Origin: Streptomyces bambusae
GTDB taxonomy: Bacteria; Actinomycetota; Actinomycetes; Streptomycetales; Streptomycetaceae
NCBI RefSeq assembly: GCF_020532645.1
Contig: NZ_JAJAUZ010000056.1
Coordinates: forward strand, 1 to 46,926
Direction: 5' to 3'
Length of the DNA: 46,926 nt
The translations under genes were made by a program, and so were the position numbers. The notes under the pieces were generated by a model, which made no database searches, was not told the origin of the DNA, and saw only the letters and a program-made list of their open reading frames with translations. Position 1 is the first letter of the stretch. Every line of letters begins with the position of its first letter. Positions 1 through 8,493 of the stretch are shown here, one piece after another.

Positions 1-2106
1 GCCCGCAGCGACCTCGCAGCGCAGGCGCAGGCCCGCCAGGTAGCCCAGGTGGGGGACCGCGGATCGCGGCAGGAGGTGTTCCGCTTCGGCGATCCGGAGC
101 AGGGCGGCGGCGTTCTCGCCCGCGTCGTGCAGGGTCTCCGCCAGATCGGTGAGGGCGCGGGCCCGGTTGTACGCCTCGCCCTGCGCGGCGAAGAACTCCG
201 CCGCGGCCGTGAGCAGGCCGCGCGACTCCTCGTACCGTCCGGTGCCGCGCAGTGCCCGGCCGCGGTGGCGCCGGGTGAGCGCGAAGGCGCGCGGCAGGTC
301 GGCGGCGCCCTCCTCGCCGGGCGCGATCCGGCCGTAGACGGCCTCGGCTGCGAGGAACCGCTCGTGGGCCGTCTCATACCGCCAGCGGTAGAGGTGCTGG
401 AGGCCCTGGAGTTCCAGGCAGGAGGCCTCGCCGCGCAGGTGCCCGGCCTCGCGTTCGGCCCGTACGGCGGCGTCCGCGGCCCGGTCCGCTTCCTCCCAGC
501 GGCCGAGTTCGCCCAGGCAGTGGGCGAGCTGGAAGTGCAGTCCGCCGGCGGTACGGGAGCCCGGCAGGTGCTCGTCGGCGGCGCGGGCTGCGGTGCGGAG
601 CGCCGGCAGCAGGGTGTCCCAGTGGCCTGCCTTGAGCTGGAGCGGCCACAGGGCCCGGGCCAGGCGCAGCGCGGTGCCGGTGTGCCCGTACTCCACGGCG
701 AGGAGCACGGCGCGGACCAGGTTGCCGGCCTCGTCCGCCAGCGCTGCGATGCCCTCCGCTTCGCCGCCGTACGGCTCTCCCTGCGCGGGCGCCCGCTCGG
801 TCCGCCAGCTCTGCGGCAGCGCGGCACGGGCGGCGTGCAGGGCGCGTTCCAGCAGGGCGTCCAGGGTGCGGGCGACGGCGGCGGAGCACTCCGGTACGCC
901 GTGTTCCGGCCCGGCGGTGTCGGCCAGGTAGCGGCGCACCTCCGGCCGGAACCGGTAGCGCTCGTCGGGCAGCGGCTCCAGCAGCCGGGCGGCGGCCGCC
1001 TCGGCCAGGAGGGGTGCCGCCTCGGCCGTGGTGAGGCCGGCGGCATCCGCTGCCAGGCGGTCGGTGACGGACGGCCAGCCGCCCAGAGCGGTCAGCCGGC
1101 ACAGCCGGGCGGTCTCCGGCCGGACCCGCAGGCAGCCGGCCTGTGCCGTGCCGCGCACCGGGTCACCGCCGGCGGCCGGCCGGGGCGCCGGGGGGTCCTC
1201 GTCCCGCAGCCGGAGCGCCGCCGACCGGAGGGCGAAGGCGTTTCCGGCGCACCCGGCCAGTACGGCGGACCGCTGCGGCCTGGCCCGCGCGGTGTGGTCC
1301 GGACCGGCGACCTGCCCCACGAGCTTCCACGCGTCCCGGTCGCCGAGCGGCGGTACGGGGACGAGTTCCGCTTCGAGGTCGACGGCCGAGCCGGACACGA
1401 CGGCCAGCAGGAGGACGCCGGGGGTGGCGGGGACCAGGCCGCGGACCTGGGCCACCGCGGTGACGTGGTCGATCACCACCAGCGCCCGACGGCCCGCGGT
1501 GAGCCGGCGGTACAGCTCCTCCCGGCCCGCCTCGGTGGGCGGAACCCGGTCGGGGGCGACGCCCATCGCGCGGAGCAGGCGCATCAGGACGGCCGCCGGG
1601 CCCGGGTCCGCGGGGCCGTCGCGGAGGTCCACGGCGAACTGCCCGTCGGGGAACAGGTCGTGGCAGGTGGCACCGAAGTGCCGGGCGGTCTCGGTGGTGC
1701 CGATGCCGGGCGGGCCGTACAGCAGCGCGACCCGCGGCCGGCCGTCGTACGTGCGGGTGGCTTCCCGCCGCAGCTGCTGCAGGACGTCCTTGCGGTCGGT
1801 GAAGTGGCGGGTGGCGGGCGGCAGTCCGGCGCCGGGTGCCGGCCGCATGCCGTCGTAGGGGTGGCTGCGCAGGAGCACCGCGCACTCCGCGGCCAGCCTG
1901 GGGTCGTCCGCAAGCCGGGCGTGCAGCTGCCCCGCCACCGCCTCCCAGCCGTCCGGTCCGGCGGGCAGCGGCACCTCCCGGCCGGTGGCCCGGCGCACGA
2001 GCGAACCCGTCGAGAGCAGCAGCTGTTTGCCCATCTCGCCGGCCGCCCCGTTCCCCACCGCGGTGAGAAAACCGGTCAGCGCTCCGAGTGCCACGATCTC
2101 CAGCAT
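1..2106 (-). CDS. STAND/NB-ARC-type NTPase with TPR-like repeats (3' end missing)
   Basis: Open to the left edge, so the C-terminus is missing; 702 codons are visible. ATG at 2106 follows a G-rich GGGGGGA ribosome site. Residues 1-90 are an uncharacterised N-terminal region that starts hydrophobic. Residues 102-112 (FTDRKDVLQQL) match the F-x-GR-x2-EL lead-in of STAND ATPases. A P-loop-like GPPGIGTTET lies near residues 131-140 and a Walker B-like ALVVIDHV near residue 217. The C-terminal half is Ala/Leu/Arg-rich and helical, with TPR-like units such as LGRWEEADRAADAAVRAE. STAND proteins are signal-responsive switches in regulation or defence. In this copy the invariant Walker A lysine is replaced by threonine, so ATP hydrolysis may be lost. 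A candidate -10 (TACAGT, minus strand) lies at 2144-2149. Function and partner are unknown. Confidence 0.75.
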   Translation of the reverse strand, partial: MLEIVALGALTGFLTAVGNGAAGEMGKQLLLSTGSLVRRATGREVPLPAGPDGWEAVAGQLHARLADDPRLAAECAVLLRSHPYDGMRPAPGAGLPPATRHFTDRKDVLQQLRREATRTYDGRPRVALLYGPPGIGTTETARHFGATCHDLFPDGQFAVDLRDGPADPGPAAVLMRLLRAMGVAPDRVPPTEAGREELYRRLTAGRRALVVIDHVTAVAQVRGLVPATPGVLLLAVVSGSAVDLEAELVPVPPLGDRDAWKLVGQVAGPDHTARARPQRSAVLAGCAGNAFALRSAALRLRDEDPPAPRPAAGGDPVRGTAQAGCLRVRPETARLCRLTALGGWPSVTDRLAADAAGLTTAEAAPLLAEAAAARLLEPLPDERYRFRPEVRRYLADTAGPEHGVPECSAAVARTLDALLERALHAARAALPQSWRTERAPAQGEPYGGEAEGIAALADEAGNLVRAVLLAVEYGHTGTALRLARALWPLQLKAGHWDTLLPALRTAARAADEHLPGSRTAGGLHFQLAHCLGELGRWEEADRAADAAVRAEREAGHLRGEASCLELQGLQHLYRWRYETAHERFLAAEAVYGRIAPGEEGAADLPRAFALTRRHRGRALRGTGRYEESRGLLTAAAEFFAAQGEAYNRARALTDLAETLHDAGENAAALLRIAEAEHLLPRSAVPHLGYLAGLRLRCEVAAG

Positions 2107-2190
2107 GCCGGTCCCCCCGGGTCCCAGATCCGCCCCTGGCCGGACTGTATCCCCGCGCCACGGGCCCCCGGAAACATTTCGGACAACGCA

Positions 2191-2229
2191 CGGACCGGCG
2201 CCCCCGGCCGTGCGGGGGGCGCCGGTCCG
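2191..2229 (-). terminator. Hairpin downstream of the VOC gene
   Basis: A perfect 15-bp inverted repeat (arms 2191-2205 and 2215-2229, 9-nt loop) lies 32 bases past the stop of the VOC gene and before the STAND gene. No T-tract is visible, which is common in Streptomyces terminators. Confidence 0.7.
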
Positions 2230-2260
2230 CGGGCGGCCGCGGGCCGGCCGCCCCCGCCGG

Positions 2261-3070
2261 TCAGGCGTCGTTCATCGGGGGCATGTCGCCGACGGTGGTG
2301 GTCAGGTCGATGACCGAGAAGTTGGCGCCCTGGGGGTCCGTGAGGGCGGCGAAGCGGCCGAAGGGGCTGTCCATCGGGCCGAACTGGAGGGTGGCGCCGC
2401 GGTCCGTGGCGCGCTTCACCGCGCCGTCGCAGTCGTCGACCGCGAAGTAGATGCAGATGTACGGCGGAACCTCGGCCGGGAAGTCGGCGTCCATCACCAT
2501 CCGGCCCAGCACCATGTGCTCCGGGCTGCCGCCGACGTGGAACACCTTGTAGTCCATGTTGGGGTCGTCCATGGTCTGCGCGCCGTACGGGAAGACGGCG
2601 GACAGGAACGCGTCCGCGGTGGGCGCGTCGCGGGTGAACAGCTCGGCCCAGGCGAACGCGCCCGGCTCGGCCATCTTCTCGAAGCCCTTGTGGTCGCCCG
2701 GCTGCCAGACGCCGAAGACGGCCCCGCTCGGCTCCTTGCCGAGCAGCATCGAGCCGAAGGTGCCGACCTGCATCGGCTCCATCAGCAGTTCGCCGCCCGC
2801 CGCCTTGACCTTCTCCGCCGTCGCCGCGATGTCCGGCGAGGCGAAGTACAGACACCAGGCCGACTGGCCCTCGGCGCCCGGCATGGGGGGCACGACCGCG
2901 GCGACGGCCTTGCCGTCCGCGTACGCCTGCGTGTAGTTGCCGTACTCACTGGAGCTCTCGCCGAACGTCCAGCCCAGCACGTCGCCGTAGAAGGCCTTGG
3001 CGCCCTCCACGTCGGCGAACATGGCGTCCACCCAGCACGGTGTGCCTTCCGGGAATTCCGAGATGTCCAT
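2261..3070 (-). CDS. VOC (glyoxalase/bleomycin-resistance-fold) family protein
   Basis: 269 aa. ATG at 3070 is preceded by AAGGAG. There are two tandem vicinal-oxygen-chelate modules. Module 1 begins PCWVDAMFADVEGAKAFYG (about residues 10-125). Module 2 begins AFAWAELFTRDAPTADAF (about residues 138-262) and ends PFGRFAALTDPQGANFSVID, which is typical of the fold. VOC proteins include metal-dependent dioxygenases, lyases and antibiotic-binding proteins. This two-module actinobacterial type is often annotated as a hydroxylase or glyoxalase-like protein without a proven substrate. It is a single gene, divergent from the DNA-repair gene at 3212 and followed by a strong hairpin. The substrate cannot be deduced. 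Confidence 0.85.
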   Translation of the reverse strand: MDISEFPEGTPCWVDAMFADVEGAKAFYGDVLGWTFGESSSEYGNYTQAYADGKAVAAVVPPMPGAEGQSAWCLYFASPDIAATAEKVKAAGGELLMEPMQVGTFGSMLLGKEPSGAVFGVWQPGDHKGFEKMAEPGAFAWAELFTRDAPTADAFLSAVFPYGAQTMDDPNMDYKVFHVGGSPEHMVLGRMVMDADFPAEVPPYICIYFAVDDCDGAVKRATDRGATLQFGPMDSPFGRFAALTDPQGANFSVIDLTTTVGDMPPMNDA

Positions 3071-3211
3071 GAACCCGCCTCGCTCCTTCTGGCTGCGTTT
3101 GTTCCGGTTCGTGCATGTTCACCCCGGTTCGGCCGGGATTCCGGGCTTCACACGCTAGCCATCCGGAGCGCCGCCCGCGCGGGGAAGCGGGATCCTCCGG
3201 AACATGGAGAC

Positions 3212-3820
3212 ATGGCAGACACGGACATCGAGATCCACCTGGCCCAGCAGCCCGAGGCCGACGCGCTGCTGGGCCGCAGCCCGCTGGCCGCCCTCACCGG
3301 GATGCTGCTCGACCAGCAGGTCCCGATGGAGTGGGCGTTCTCGGGCCCGTACACGATCGCCACCCGGATGGGTGCGGACGACCTGGACGCGCACGCCATC
3401 GCCGCGTACGACCCGGAGGCCTTCGCCGCCCTGCTCTCCGAGAAGCCGGCCGTGCACCGCTATCCGGGTTCCATGGCCAAGCGGATCCAGCAGCTGTGCC
3501 AGTTCCTCGTCGAGCACTACGACGGGGACGCGAGCGCGGTGTGGACGGACGTGACCACCGGCGCCGAGCTGCTGAAACGCCTCCGCGAGCTGCCCGGCTT
3601 CGGCGAACAGAAGGCGCAGATCTTCCTCGCCCTGCTGGGCAAGCAGTACGGGGTCCGGCCGCGCGGATGGCGCACCGCGGCCGCGGCGTACGGCGAGACC
3701 GGCTCCTTCCGCTCGGCCGCCGACATCACCGGCCCCGAATCCCTCGCGAAGGTACGGGCCCACAAGCAGGAGGCGAAACGGGCCGCGAAGGAGGCCAAGG
3801 AAGCCAAGGCGGCCCGGTGA
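3212..3820 (+). CDS. HhH-GPD-type base-excision DNA repair protein
   Basis: 202 aa. The ATG at 3212 gives MADTDIEIHLAQ; a GGAGA lies just upstream with very short spacing. The protein resembles the small actinobacterial HhH-GPD glycosylase-like family. Visible marks are the GMLLDQQVPMEWAFSGP segment near residue 30 and the helix-hairpin-helix LPGFGEQKAQIFLALLGK near residue 125. The C-terminus is Lys/Ala-rich (KEAKEAKAAR). Relatives excise damaged bases or act as DNA lyases. I see no obvious catalytic Asp/Lys placement that would allow a choice between mono- and bifunctional activity. It is followed 58 bp later by opcA on the same strand and could be co-transcribed with it. Confidence 0.8.
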   Translation: MADTDIEIHLAQQPEADALLGRSPLAALTGMLLDQQVPMEWAFSGPYTIATRMGADDLDAHAIAAYDPEAFAALLSEKPAVHRYPGSMAKRIQQLCQFLVEHYDGDASAVWTDVTTGAELLKRLRELPGFGEQKAQIFLALLGKQYGVRPRGWRTAAAAYGETGSFRSAADITGPESLAKVRAHKQEAKRAAKEAKEAKAAR

Positions 3821-3878
3821 CCCCCGCGGCCGCCTCCGATGCGCGTTCCGGCGACCGGTTTTGGGAGACTCGACCAAT

Positions 3879-4814
3879 ATGAAGACCGAACTCACCGACA
3901 CGACGTCCAGCAAGGTCAACGCGGCGCTGCTCAAGGCCCGCCGCGCCATCGGCAGCCCCACCATGGGCATGGTCCTCACCCTGGTCGTGGTGACGGACGA
4001 GGAGAACGCCTACGACGCCGTCAGAGCCGCCTCCGAGGCCTCGCGTGAGCACCCGTGCCGGATCATCGCCGTCATCAAGCGGCAGGGCCGGGCCCACCGC
4101 CGCCTCACCCCGACCCGCCTCGACGCCGAGCTGCGGGTCGGTACGGACGCCGGCACCGGTGAGATCATCCTGCTGCGCCTGCACGGCGACCTGACCGGGC
4201 ACGCCGGCCCCGTGGTCCTGCCGCTGCTGCTGCCGGACGCACCGGTCGTGGCCTGGTGGCCCGCCGACGCCCCGCAGAACCTGGGCCGCGACGAGCTGGG
4301 CCGGCTCGCCCAGCGCCGCATCACCGACGCCTACGCCTCCCTGGGCCCGCTGGACGAGCTGGACGCCCGGGCGGCCTCGTACACGGCCGGCGACACCGAC
4401 CTGGCCTGGACCCGGCTGACCCCGTGGCGCTCGCTGCTCGCGGCCGCCCTGGACCAGAAGCCGGCGGTGGCCGTCACCGGCGCCGCCGTGGAGAGCGAGG
4501 CGGAGAACCCGAGCGCCGAGCTGCTCGCGGGCTGGCTGGAGGACCGGCTGGGCGTGCCGGTGGACCGGGTGGTCACGGACGGCCCGGTCATCACCCGGGT
4601 GCGGCTGCAGACCGACCGGGGCGAGATAACGGTCGACCGGCCCTCGGGCGCCCTGGCCACCCTCGGCGTGCCCGGCCAGCCGGACCGCCGGGTCGCCCTG
4701 AAGATCCGCTCCACCGCGGAGCTGATCTCGGAGGAGCTGCGCCGGCTGGACTCCGACGAGACCTACGCGTCGGCCCTCCGGCGCGCGCGGCACGCCGGCG
4801 CGGCGTCGAAGTAA
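3879..4814 (+). CDS. opcA: Glucose-6-phosphate dehydrogenase assembly protein OpcA
   Basis: 311 aa. ATG at 3879 follows GGGAG (3863-3867). The N-terminus MKTELTDTTSSKVNAALLKA and the blocks GMVLTLVVVTDEENAYDA, REHPCRIIAVIKR, PLLLPDAPVVAWWP and RRITDAYA are signatures of actinobacterial OpcA. OpcA binds and activates G6P dehydrogenase (Zwf) and so feeds the oxidative pentose phosphate branch. The gene normally lies in a tkt-tal-zwf-opcA-pgl cluster. Here it stands between a DNA-repair gene and a HerA-like ATPase with no zwf in view, so it may be a second, dispersed copy. It ends convergently with the ATPase gene; a hairpin separates the two. Confidence 0.88.
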   Translation: MKTELTDTTSSKVNAALLKARRAIGSPTMGMVLTLVVVTDEENAYDAVRAASEASREHPCRIIAVIKRQGRAHRRLTPTRLDAELRVGTDAGTGEIILLRLHGDLTGHAGPVVLPLLLPDAPVVAWWPADAPQNLGRDELGRLAQRRITDAYASLGPLDELDARAASYTAGDTDLAWTRLTPWRSLLAAALDQKPAVAVTGAAVESEAENPSAELLAGWLEDRLGVPVDRVVTDGPVITRVRLQTDRGEITVDRPSGALATLGVPGQPDRRVALKIRSTAELISEELRRLDSDETYASALRRARHAGAASK

Positions 4815-4822
4815 CGGCCACC

Positions 4823-4859
4823 GGGGTCGCGGGTGCCCAGCGGCGGCACCCGCGACCCG
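4823..4859. terminator. Bidirectional hairpin between opcA and the HerA-like gene
   Basis: Near-perfect inverted repeat GGGTCGCGGGTGCC / GGCACCCGCGACCC with a short loop, between two convergent genes. It is followed by a short GGCACC tandem array (about 4858-4880) and has no T-tract. Confidence 0.65.
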
Positions 4860-4920
4860 GCACCGGCACCGGCACCGGCACCCGGCCCGCAGGTCACCGC
4901 CGCCGGGTCACCACCCCCGG

Positions 4921-6522
4921 TCACCGCCGACGGCGCGCCGTCCCGAAGATCGACCGGGAGATCTCCCGGCCCAGCTGCGTGCCCAGCGAGCGGGCCAGCG
5001 ACTTGAAGATGCCGCTGCCCACCACCTGCCCGACCAGCGACTCGTCCTTCGCAGCGGGCGCCCGGCCCGGGGCCGCCGGCGCCGCCTTCGCCTGCTTCTC
5101 GGCCTCCGCCGCCGCGGCCGCCGCCTCGGCCGCCTGCTCCGCCGCCGCCTGCTCGGCGCTGATCTTCTCGTACGCCGACTCCCGGTCGACGGGCTCCGCG
5201 TACCGCCCGTACAGCAGCGACGAGGCCACCGCCCGCTCCAGTACGGCCGGCTCGACCGGGCCCATCAGGGACTGCGGCGCCCGCAGCCTGGTCGCGGCCA
5301 CCGGGGTCGGCGCGCCCTGCTCGCTCAGGACCGTCACCACGGCCTCGCCGGTGCCCAGCTGCGTGAGCAGCTCCTCCAGGTCGTAGTCCGAGTTCGGGAA
5401 GGTCCGCACGGTCGCCTTCAGCGCCTTCGCGTCGTCCGGGGTGAAGGCCCGCAGCGCGTGCTGGACCCGGTTGCCGAGCTGGGCGAGCACGTCCTGCGGC
5501 ACGTCCTTCGGGGTCTGCGTCACGAAGAAGATGCCGACGCCCTTCGAGCGGATCAGCCGGACGGTCTGCGTGACCGACTCCAGGAACGCCTTCGAGGCCC
5601 CGTTGAACAGCAGGTGCGCCTCGTCGAAGAAGAAGACGAGTTTCGGCTTCTCCAGGTCGCCGACTTCCGGCAGGTCGTTGTAGAGGTCCGCGAGCATCCA
5701 CATGAGGAACGTCGAGAACAGCTGCGGCCGGTCCTGCACCGCGGGCAGTTCCAGTACGGACACCGTGCCGCGGCCGTCGGCGGCGGTCCGCAGGAATTCG
5801 CTCGTGTCGAATTCCGGCTCGCCGAAGAATTCGGCCGCGCCCTGCTGCTCGAATGCGGTGAGCGCCCGCAGGATCACCCCGGCGGTGACGGTCGACAGCC
5901 CGCCGATGCCCTTCAGCTCGGCCTTCCCCCGGTCGGACACCAGGAAGGCGACGACGGCCCGCAGGTCCTTCAGGTCGTACAGCTCCAGGCCCTTGGCGTC
6001 CGCGTAGTGGAAGATCAGCCCGAGCGACTGCTCCTGGGTCTGGTTCAGCCGGAGCACCTTCGACATCAGCACCGGGCCGAAGCTGGTGACCGTGGCCCGT
6101 ACCGGAATGCCCGGCCCGATCCCGCCCAGCGAGTAGAACTCGCTCGGGCAGCCGGCGGGCTGCCAGTCCTGGCCGACGTCGCGGGCCCGCTCCGCGACCC
6201 GGTCGCCGGGCACGCCGGGCGCCGAGATGCCCGAGACGTCGCCCTTGATGTCCGCGAGGAAGACCGGGACCCCGTGCGCGGACAGCTGCTCGGCGATCAG
6301 CTGGAGCGTCTTGGTCTTGCCGGTGCCGGTGGCGCCCGCGACCAGACCGTGCCGGTTGAGCATCGGCAGCGGGATGCGCACCTGCCGGTCCGGCAGGCAC
6401 GCCCCCTCCCACAGCAGCGCACCAAGGTCGAGCGCGGGCCCGTCGAAGGCGTACCCCGCAGCGATCTCGTCGGCGCCGGCGAGCTCGGTGGCGCGGTCGG
6501 CCGACGGGCTTGATCCACTCAT
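4921..6522 (-). CDS. HerA-like (DUF853/YjgR-type) P-loop ATPase
   Basis: 533 aa. ATG at 6522 is preceded by GGGAGTGA. Walker A is GATGTGKTKT near residue 64, followed by FLADIKGDVSGIS. Walker B is KLVFFFDEAHLLF near residue 300, and a sensor-like FFVTQTPKDVP follows. The C-terminus carries an Ala/Glu-rich coiled-coil-like stretch (about 450-490) and a conserved basic end. The family is related to HerA/FtsK translocases and E. coli YjgR; its cellular role is unsettled. The protein is probably cytosolic and hexameric by family analogy. It is divergent from the small ParB-like gene at 6611. Confidence 0.88.
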   Translation of the reverse strand: MSGSSPSADRATELAGADEIAAGYAFDGPALDLGALLWEGACLPDRQVRIPLPMLNRHGLVAGATGTGKTKTLQLIAEQLSAHGVPVFLADIKGDVSGISAPGVPGDRVAERARDVGQDWQPAGCPSEFYSLGGIGPGIPVRATVTSFGPVLMSKVLRLNQTQEQSLGLIFHYADAKGLELYDLKDLRAVVAFLVSDRGKAELKGIGGLSTVTAGVILRALTAFEQQGAAEFFGEPEFDTSEFLRTAADGRGTVSVLELPAVQDRPQLFSTFLMWMLADLYNDLPEVGDLEKPKLVFFFDEAHLLFNGASKAFLESVTQTVRLIRSKGVGIFFVTQTPKDVPQDVLAQLGNRVQHALRAFTPDDAKALKATVRTFPNSDYDLEELLTQLGTGEAVVTVLSEQGAPTPVAATRLRAPQSLMGPVEPAVLERAVASSLLYGRYAEPVDRESAYEKISAEQAAAEQAAEAAAAAAEAEKQAKAAPAAPGRAPAAKDESLVGQVVGSGIFKSLARSLGTQLGREISRSIFGTARRRR

Positions 6523-6610
6523 ATGTCACTCCCGGATTGGCGCTCTTTGTCACCTTTGCACCCGCGCAGCAAGGCTGCGCCCGCAGCCACCGGCCCGGTA
6601 GGCTTTCCGT

Positions 6611-6907
6611 GTGATCTTCAAGCGCATCGGAAACGGGCGGCCCTACCCCGACCACGGACGGGAAAGCGTCCGGCAGTGGGCGGACGTCGCTCCGCGCCCG
6701 GTCCGGCTCGACCAGCTCGTGACCACCAAGGGACAGCTGGACCTCGAAACGCTGCTCGCGGAGGACTCGACCTTCTACGGCGACCTCTTCGCGCACGTCG
6801 TGAAGTGGCAGGGCGACCTCTACCTGGAGGACGGCCTGCACCGCGCCGTGCGCGCCGCACTCCAGCAGCGCCAGGTCCTGCACGCCCGCGTGCTCGAACT
6901 GGGCTGA
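6611..6907 (+). CDS. Small ParB/sulfiredoxin-fold-like protein
   Basis: 98 aa from GTG. The C-terminal half reads LYLEDGLHRAVRAALQQ followed by ARVLEL. This resembles the DGhHR-x-AAL-x-ARVL pattern of ParB-N/sulfiredoxin-like nucleotide-binding domains. The preceding RPVRLDQLVTTKGQLDLETLL fits the same fold. Close homologues are common in Streptomyces and are, as I recall, sometimes labelled VapB-family antitoxin; no toxin gene is adjacent here. TAGGCT at 6599-6604 lies exactly 6 nt before the GTG and there is no Shine-Dalgarno sequence, so a leaderless mRNA is likely. The biological role is unknown. Confidence 0.75.
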   Translation: MIFKRIGNGRPYPDHGRESVRQWADVAPRPVRLDQLVTTKGQLDLETLLAEDSTFYGDLFAHVVKWQGDLYLEDGLHRAVRAALQQRQVLHARVLELG

Positions 6908-7067
6908 GCCGCCGCCCCGCCGGGCCCGGCGCCCGCACCGGGTGCGGCCGGGGGCCCGGCCGCCGCATGCCGCCGGAAATGACGCGGGTTGCGCCTTTCG
7001 GGTCGGGCCTGGGCTATTCATAGATCATTTAGTAGGCATCGTCACCGGGCCGCACTACGCTGCGCCC

Positions 7068-7706
7068 ATGAGCATGCTCACTCCCCCAGGCATGCGCGGA
7101 AAGTACCGCGTCACGGGAACCGCCTATCCCCGCATGCGCCGCCCCCGCCGCCGCCGGATCGTGCTCGCGGTGCTCGGTTCGGTCCTCGCGCTCGGTCTCC
7201 TCGGATACGGGACCCTGCAGCTCATCGACGTGTTCCGGGGCGACGCCGGCAAGCGCACGGCCGCCGGGTCCAAGGCCGGATGCACCCCGGCCGCCAAGGG
7301 CCGCCCCGCCGCCGCGAAACCCCCGGTCAAGGTCCTCCCCGAGCCGGGTCAGATCACCGTCAACGTCTACAACGCGACCCCGCGCAGCGGCCTCGCCAAA
7401 TCCGTCGGCGACGAGCTCAAGAAGCGCGGCTTCCGGGTCGGCAAGGTCGGCAACGCCCCCGCCGACTTCGACAAGAAGGTCGCCGGCACCGGGATACTGC
7501 TCGGCTCCCCGAAGACCGACCGCGCGCTGTACTCCGTACTCGGCACCCAGCTGCCCGGCGCCGCGCAGCAGACCGACGCCCGCGAGACCGCCGACGTCGA
7601 CCTGATCCTCGGGACCGCCTTCAAGCAGCTCAGCACGAAGGAGGACGCGGACCGGGCCCTGGCCGCCATGGCCAGGCCCGCACCCGCGCCCTCCCCGAAG
7701 TGCTGA
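7068..7706 (+). CDS. LytR C-terminal-domain (LytR_C) membrane protein
   Basis: 212 aa; the ATG at 7068 gives MSMLTPPGMRGKYRVTG. A basic RRPRRRR cytoplasmic segment is followed by one membrane helix (IVLAVLGSVLALGLLGYGTL, about residues 27-46). The extracytoplasmic part carries a LytR_C domain starting ITVNVYNATPRSGLAKSVGD and continuing KKRGFRVGKVGNAP. Such domains usually occur at the end of LytR-CpsA-Psr wall-polymer ligases; here it occurs alone on a membrane anchor, so a cell-envelope role is likely but unproven. TACGCT at 7056-7061, 6 nt before the ATG, suggests a leaderless mRNA. The gene is convergent with upp. Confidence 0.82.
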   Translation: MSMLTPPGMRGKYRVTGTAYPRMRRPRRRRIVLAVLGSVLALGLLGYGTLQLIDVFRGDAGKRTAAGSKAGCTPAAKGRPAAAKPPVKVLPEPGQITVNVYNATPRSGLAKSVGDELKKRGFRVGKVGNAPADFDKKVAGTGILLGSPKTDRALYSVLGTQLPGAAQQTDARETADVDLILGTAFKQLSTKEDADRALAAMARPAPAPSPKC

Positions 7707-7727
7707 GCGTCTCCCGGAGGAAACCCG

Positions 7728-8363
7728 CTACTCGGCGGCCCCGTACATCCGGTCACCGGCGTCGCCGAGGCCCGGCACGATGTAGCCGTGCTCGTTGAGG
7801 CGCTCGTCCACAGACGCCGTCACGACGGTCACCGGCTGCCCGGCCAGGTCGCGCTCCATGACCTCGATGCCCTCGGGGGCGGCCAGCAGGACCACCGCCG
7901 TGACGTCGTCGGCACCGCGCTTGATCAGCTCCTGGATCGCCACGACCAGCGTGCCGCCGGTGGCGAGCATCGGGTCGACGACGTACACCTGGCGGCCGGA
8001 GAGGTCCTCGGGCATCCGGGTGGCGTACGTGGAGGCCTCCAGGGTCTCCTCGTTGCGCACCATGCCCATGAACCCGACCTCGGCGGTCGGCAGCAGCCGG
8101 ACCATGCCGTCGAGCATGCCCAGACCGGCCCGCAGGATCGGGACGATCAGCGGCCGCGGGGTGGAGAGCTTCACGCCCGTGGTGGGGGCGACCGGCGTCT
8201 CGATGTCCGCCTGCTCGGTGCGCACGTCCCGGGTGGCCTCGTACGCGAGCAGGGTCACCAGCTCGTCGGCGAGGCGCCGGAAGGTCGGGGAATCGGTGCG
8301 CTTGTCGCGCAGGGTGGTCAGTTTGTGCGCCACCAGCGGGTGGTCGACGACGTGGATCCGCAT
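7728..8363 (-). CDS. upp: Uracil phosphoribosyltransferase
   Basis: 211 aa, full family length. It converts uracil plus PRPP to UMP (pyrimidine salvage, cytosol). Diagnostic blocks are the N-terminal MRIHVVDHPLVAHKLT, the middle PILRAGLGMLDG, the PRPP-binding loop VYVVDPMLATGGT, and the uracil-site end DERLNEHGYIVPGLGDAGDR. ATG at 8363 lies 7 nt after TACTGT with no Shine-Dalgarno sequence, so a leaderless mRNA is probable. Monocistronic. Confidence 0.97.
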   Translation of the reverse strand: MRIHVVDHPLVAHKLTTLRDKRTDSPTFRRLADELVTLLAYEATRDVRTEQADIETPVAPTTGVKLSTPRPLIVPILRAGLGMLDGMVRLLPTAEVGFMGMVRNEETLEASTYATRMPEDLSGRQVYVVDPMLATGGTLVVAIQELIKRGADDVTAVVLLAAPEGIEVMERDLAGQPVTVVTASVDERLNEHGYIVPGLGDAGDRMYGAAE

Positions 8364-8428
8364 GGACCCAACAGTAACCGGGGAAGACGGGCCGGATCGC
8401 CCCCGGCACTGGCATCAACGGGCCTGTC

Positions 8429-8478
8429 CGGGGGAAGGTGGGGGCGGGGGGTCTCCCTCGCGAAGCGGAGGAGGACGA
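8429..8478. repeat. G-rich imperfect palindromic intergenic element
   Basis: A G-run-rich stretch (GGGGGAAGGTGGGGGCGGGG, then CTCCCTCGCGAAGCGGAGGAGG) between upp and the 71-codon gene. It resembles dispersed GGGGG/CCCCC palindromic elements that I recall as frequent between Streptomyces genes. A related element lies at 8905-8941. Function unknown; it could be structural or end transcription. Confidence 0.4.
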
Positions 8479-8493
8479 CGGAACCAGCCTGGG

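Noticed and set aside
49..2313. 754-codon plus-strand frame at the left edge
   Set aside because: It is antisense to the STAND/TPR gene, whose minus-strand frame shows NTPase and TPR motifs.
6611..6907. VapB antitoxin of a toxin-antitoxin pair
   Set aside because: No PIN-domain toxin gene is adjacent and the C-terminal motif fits a ParB/Srx-like fold better.
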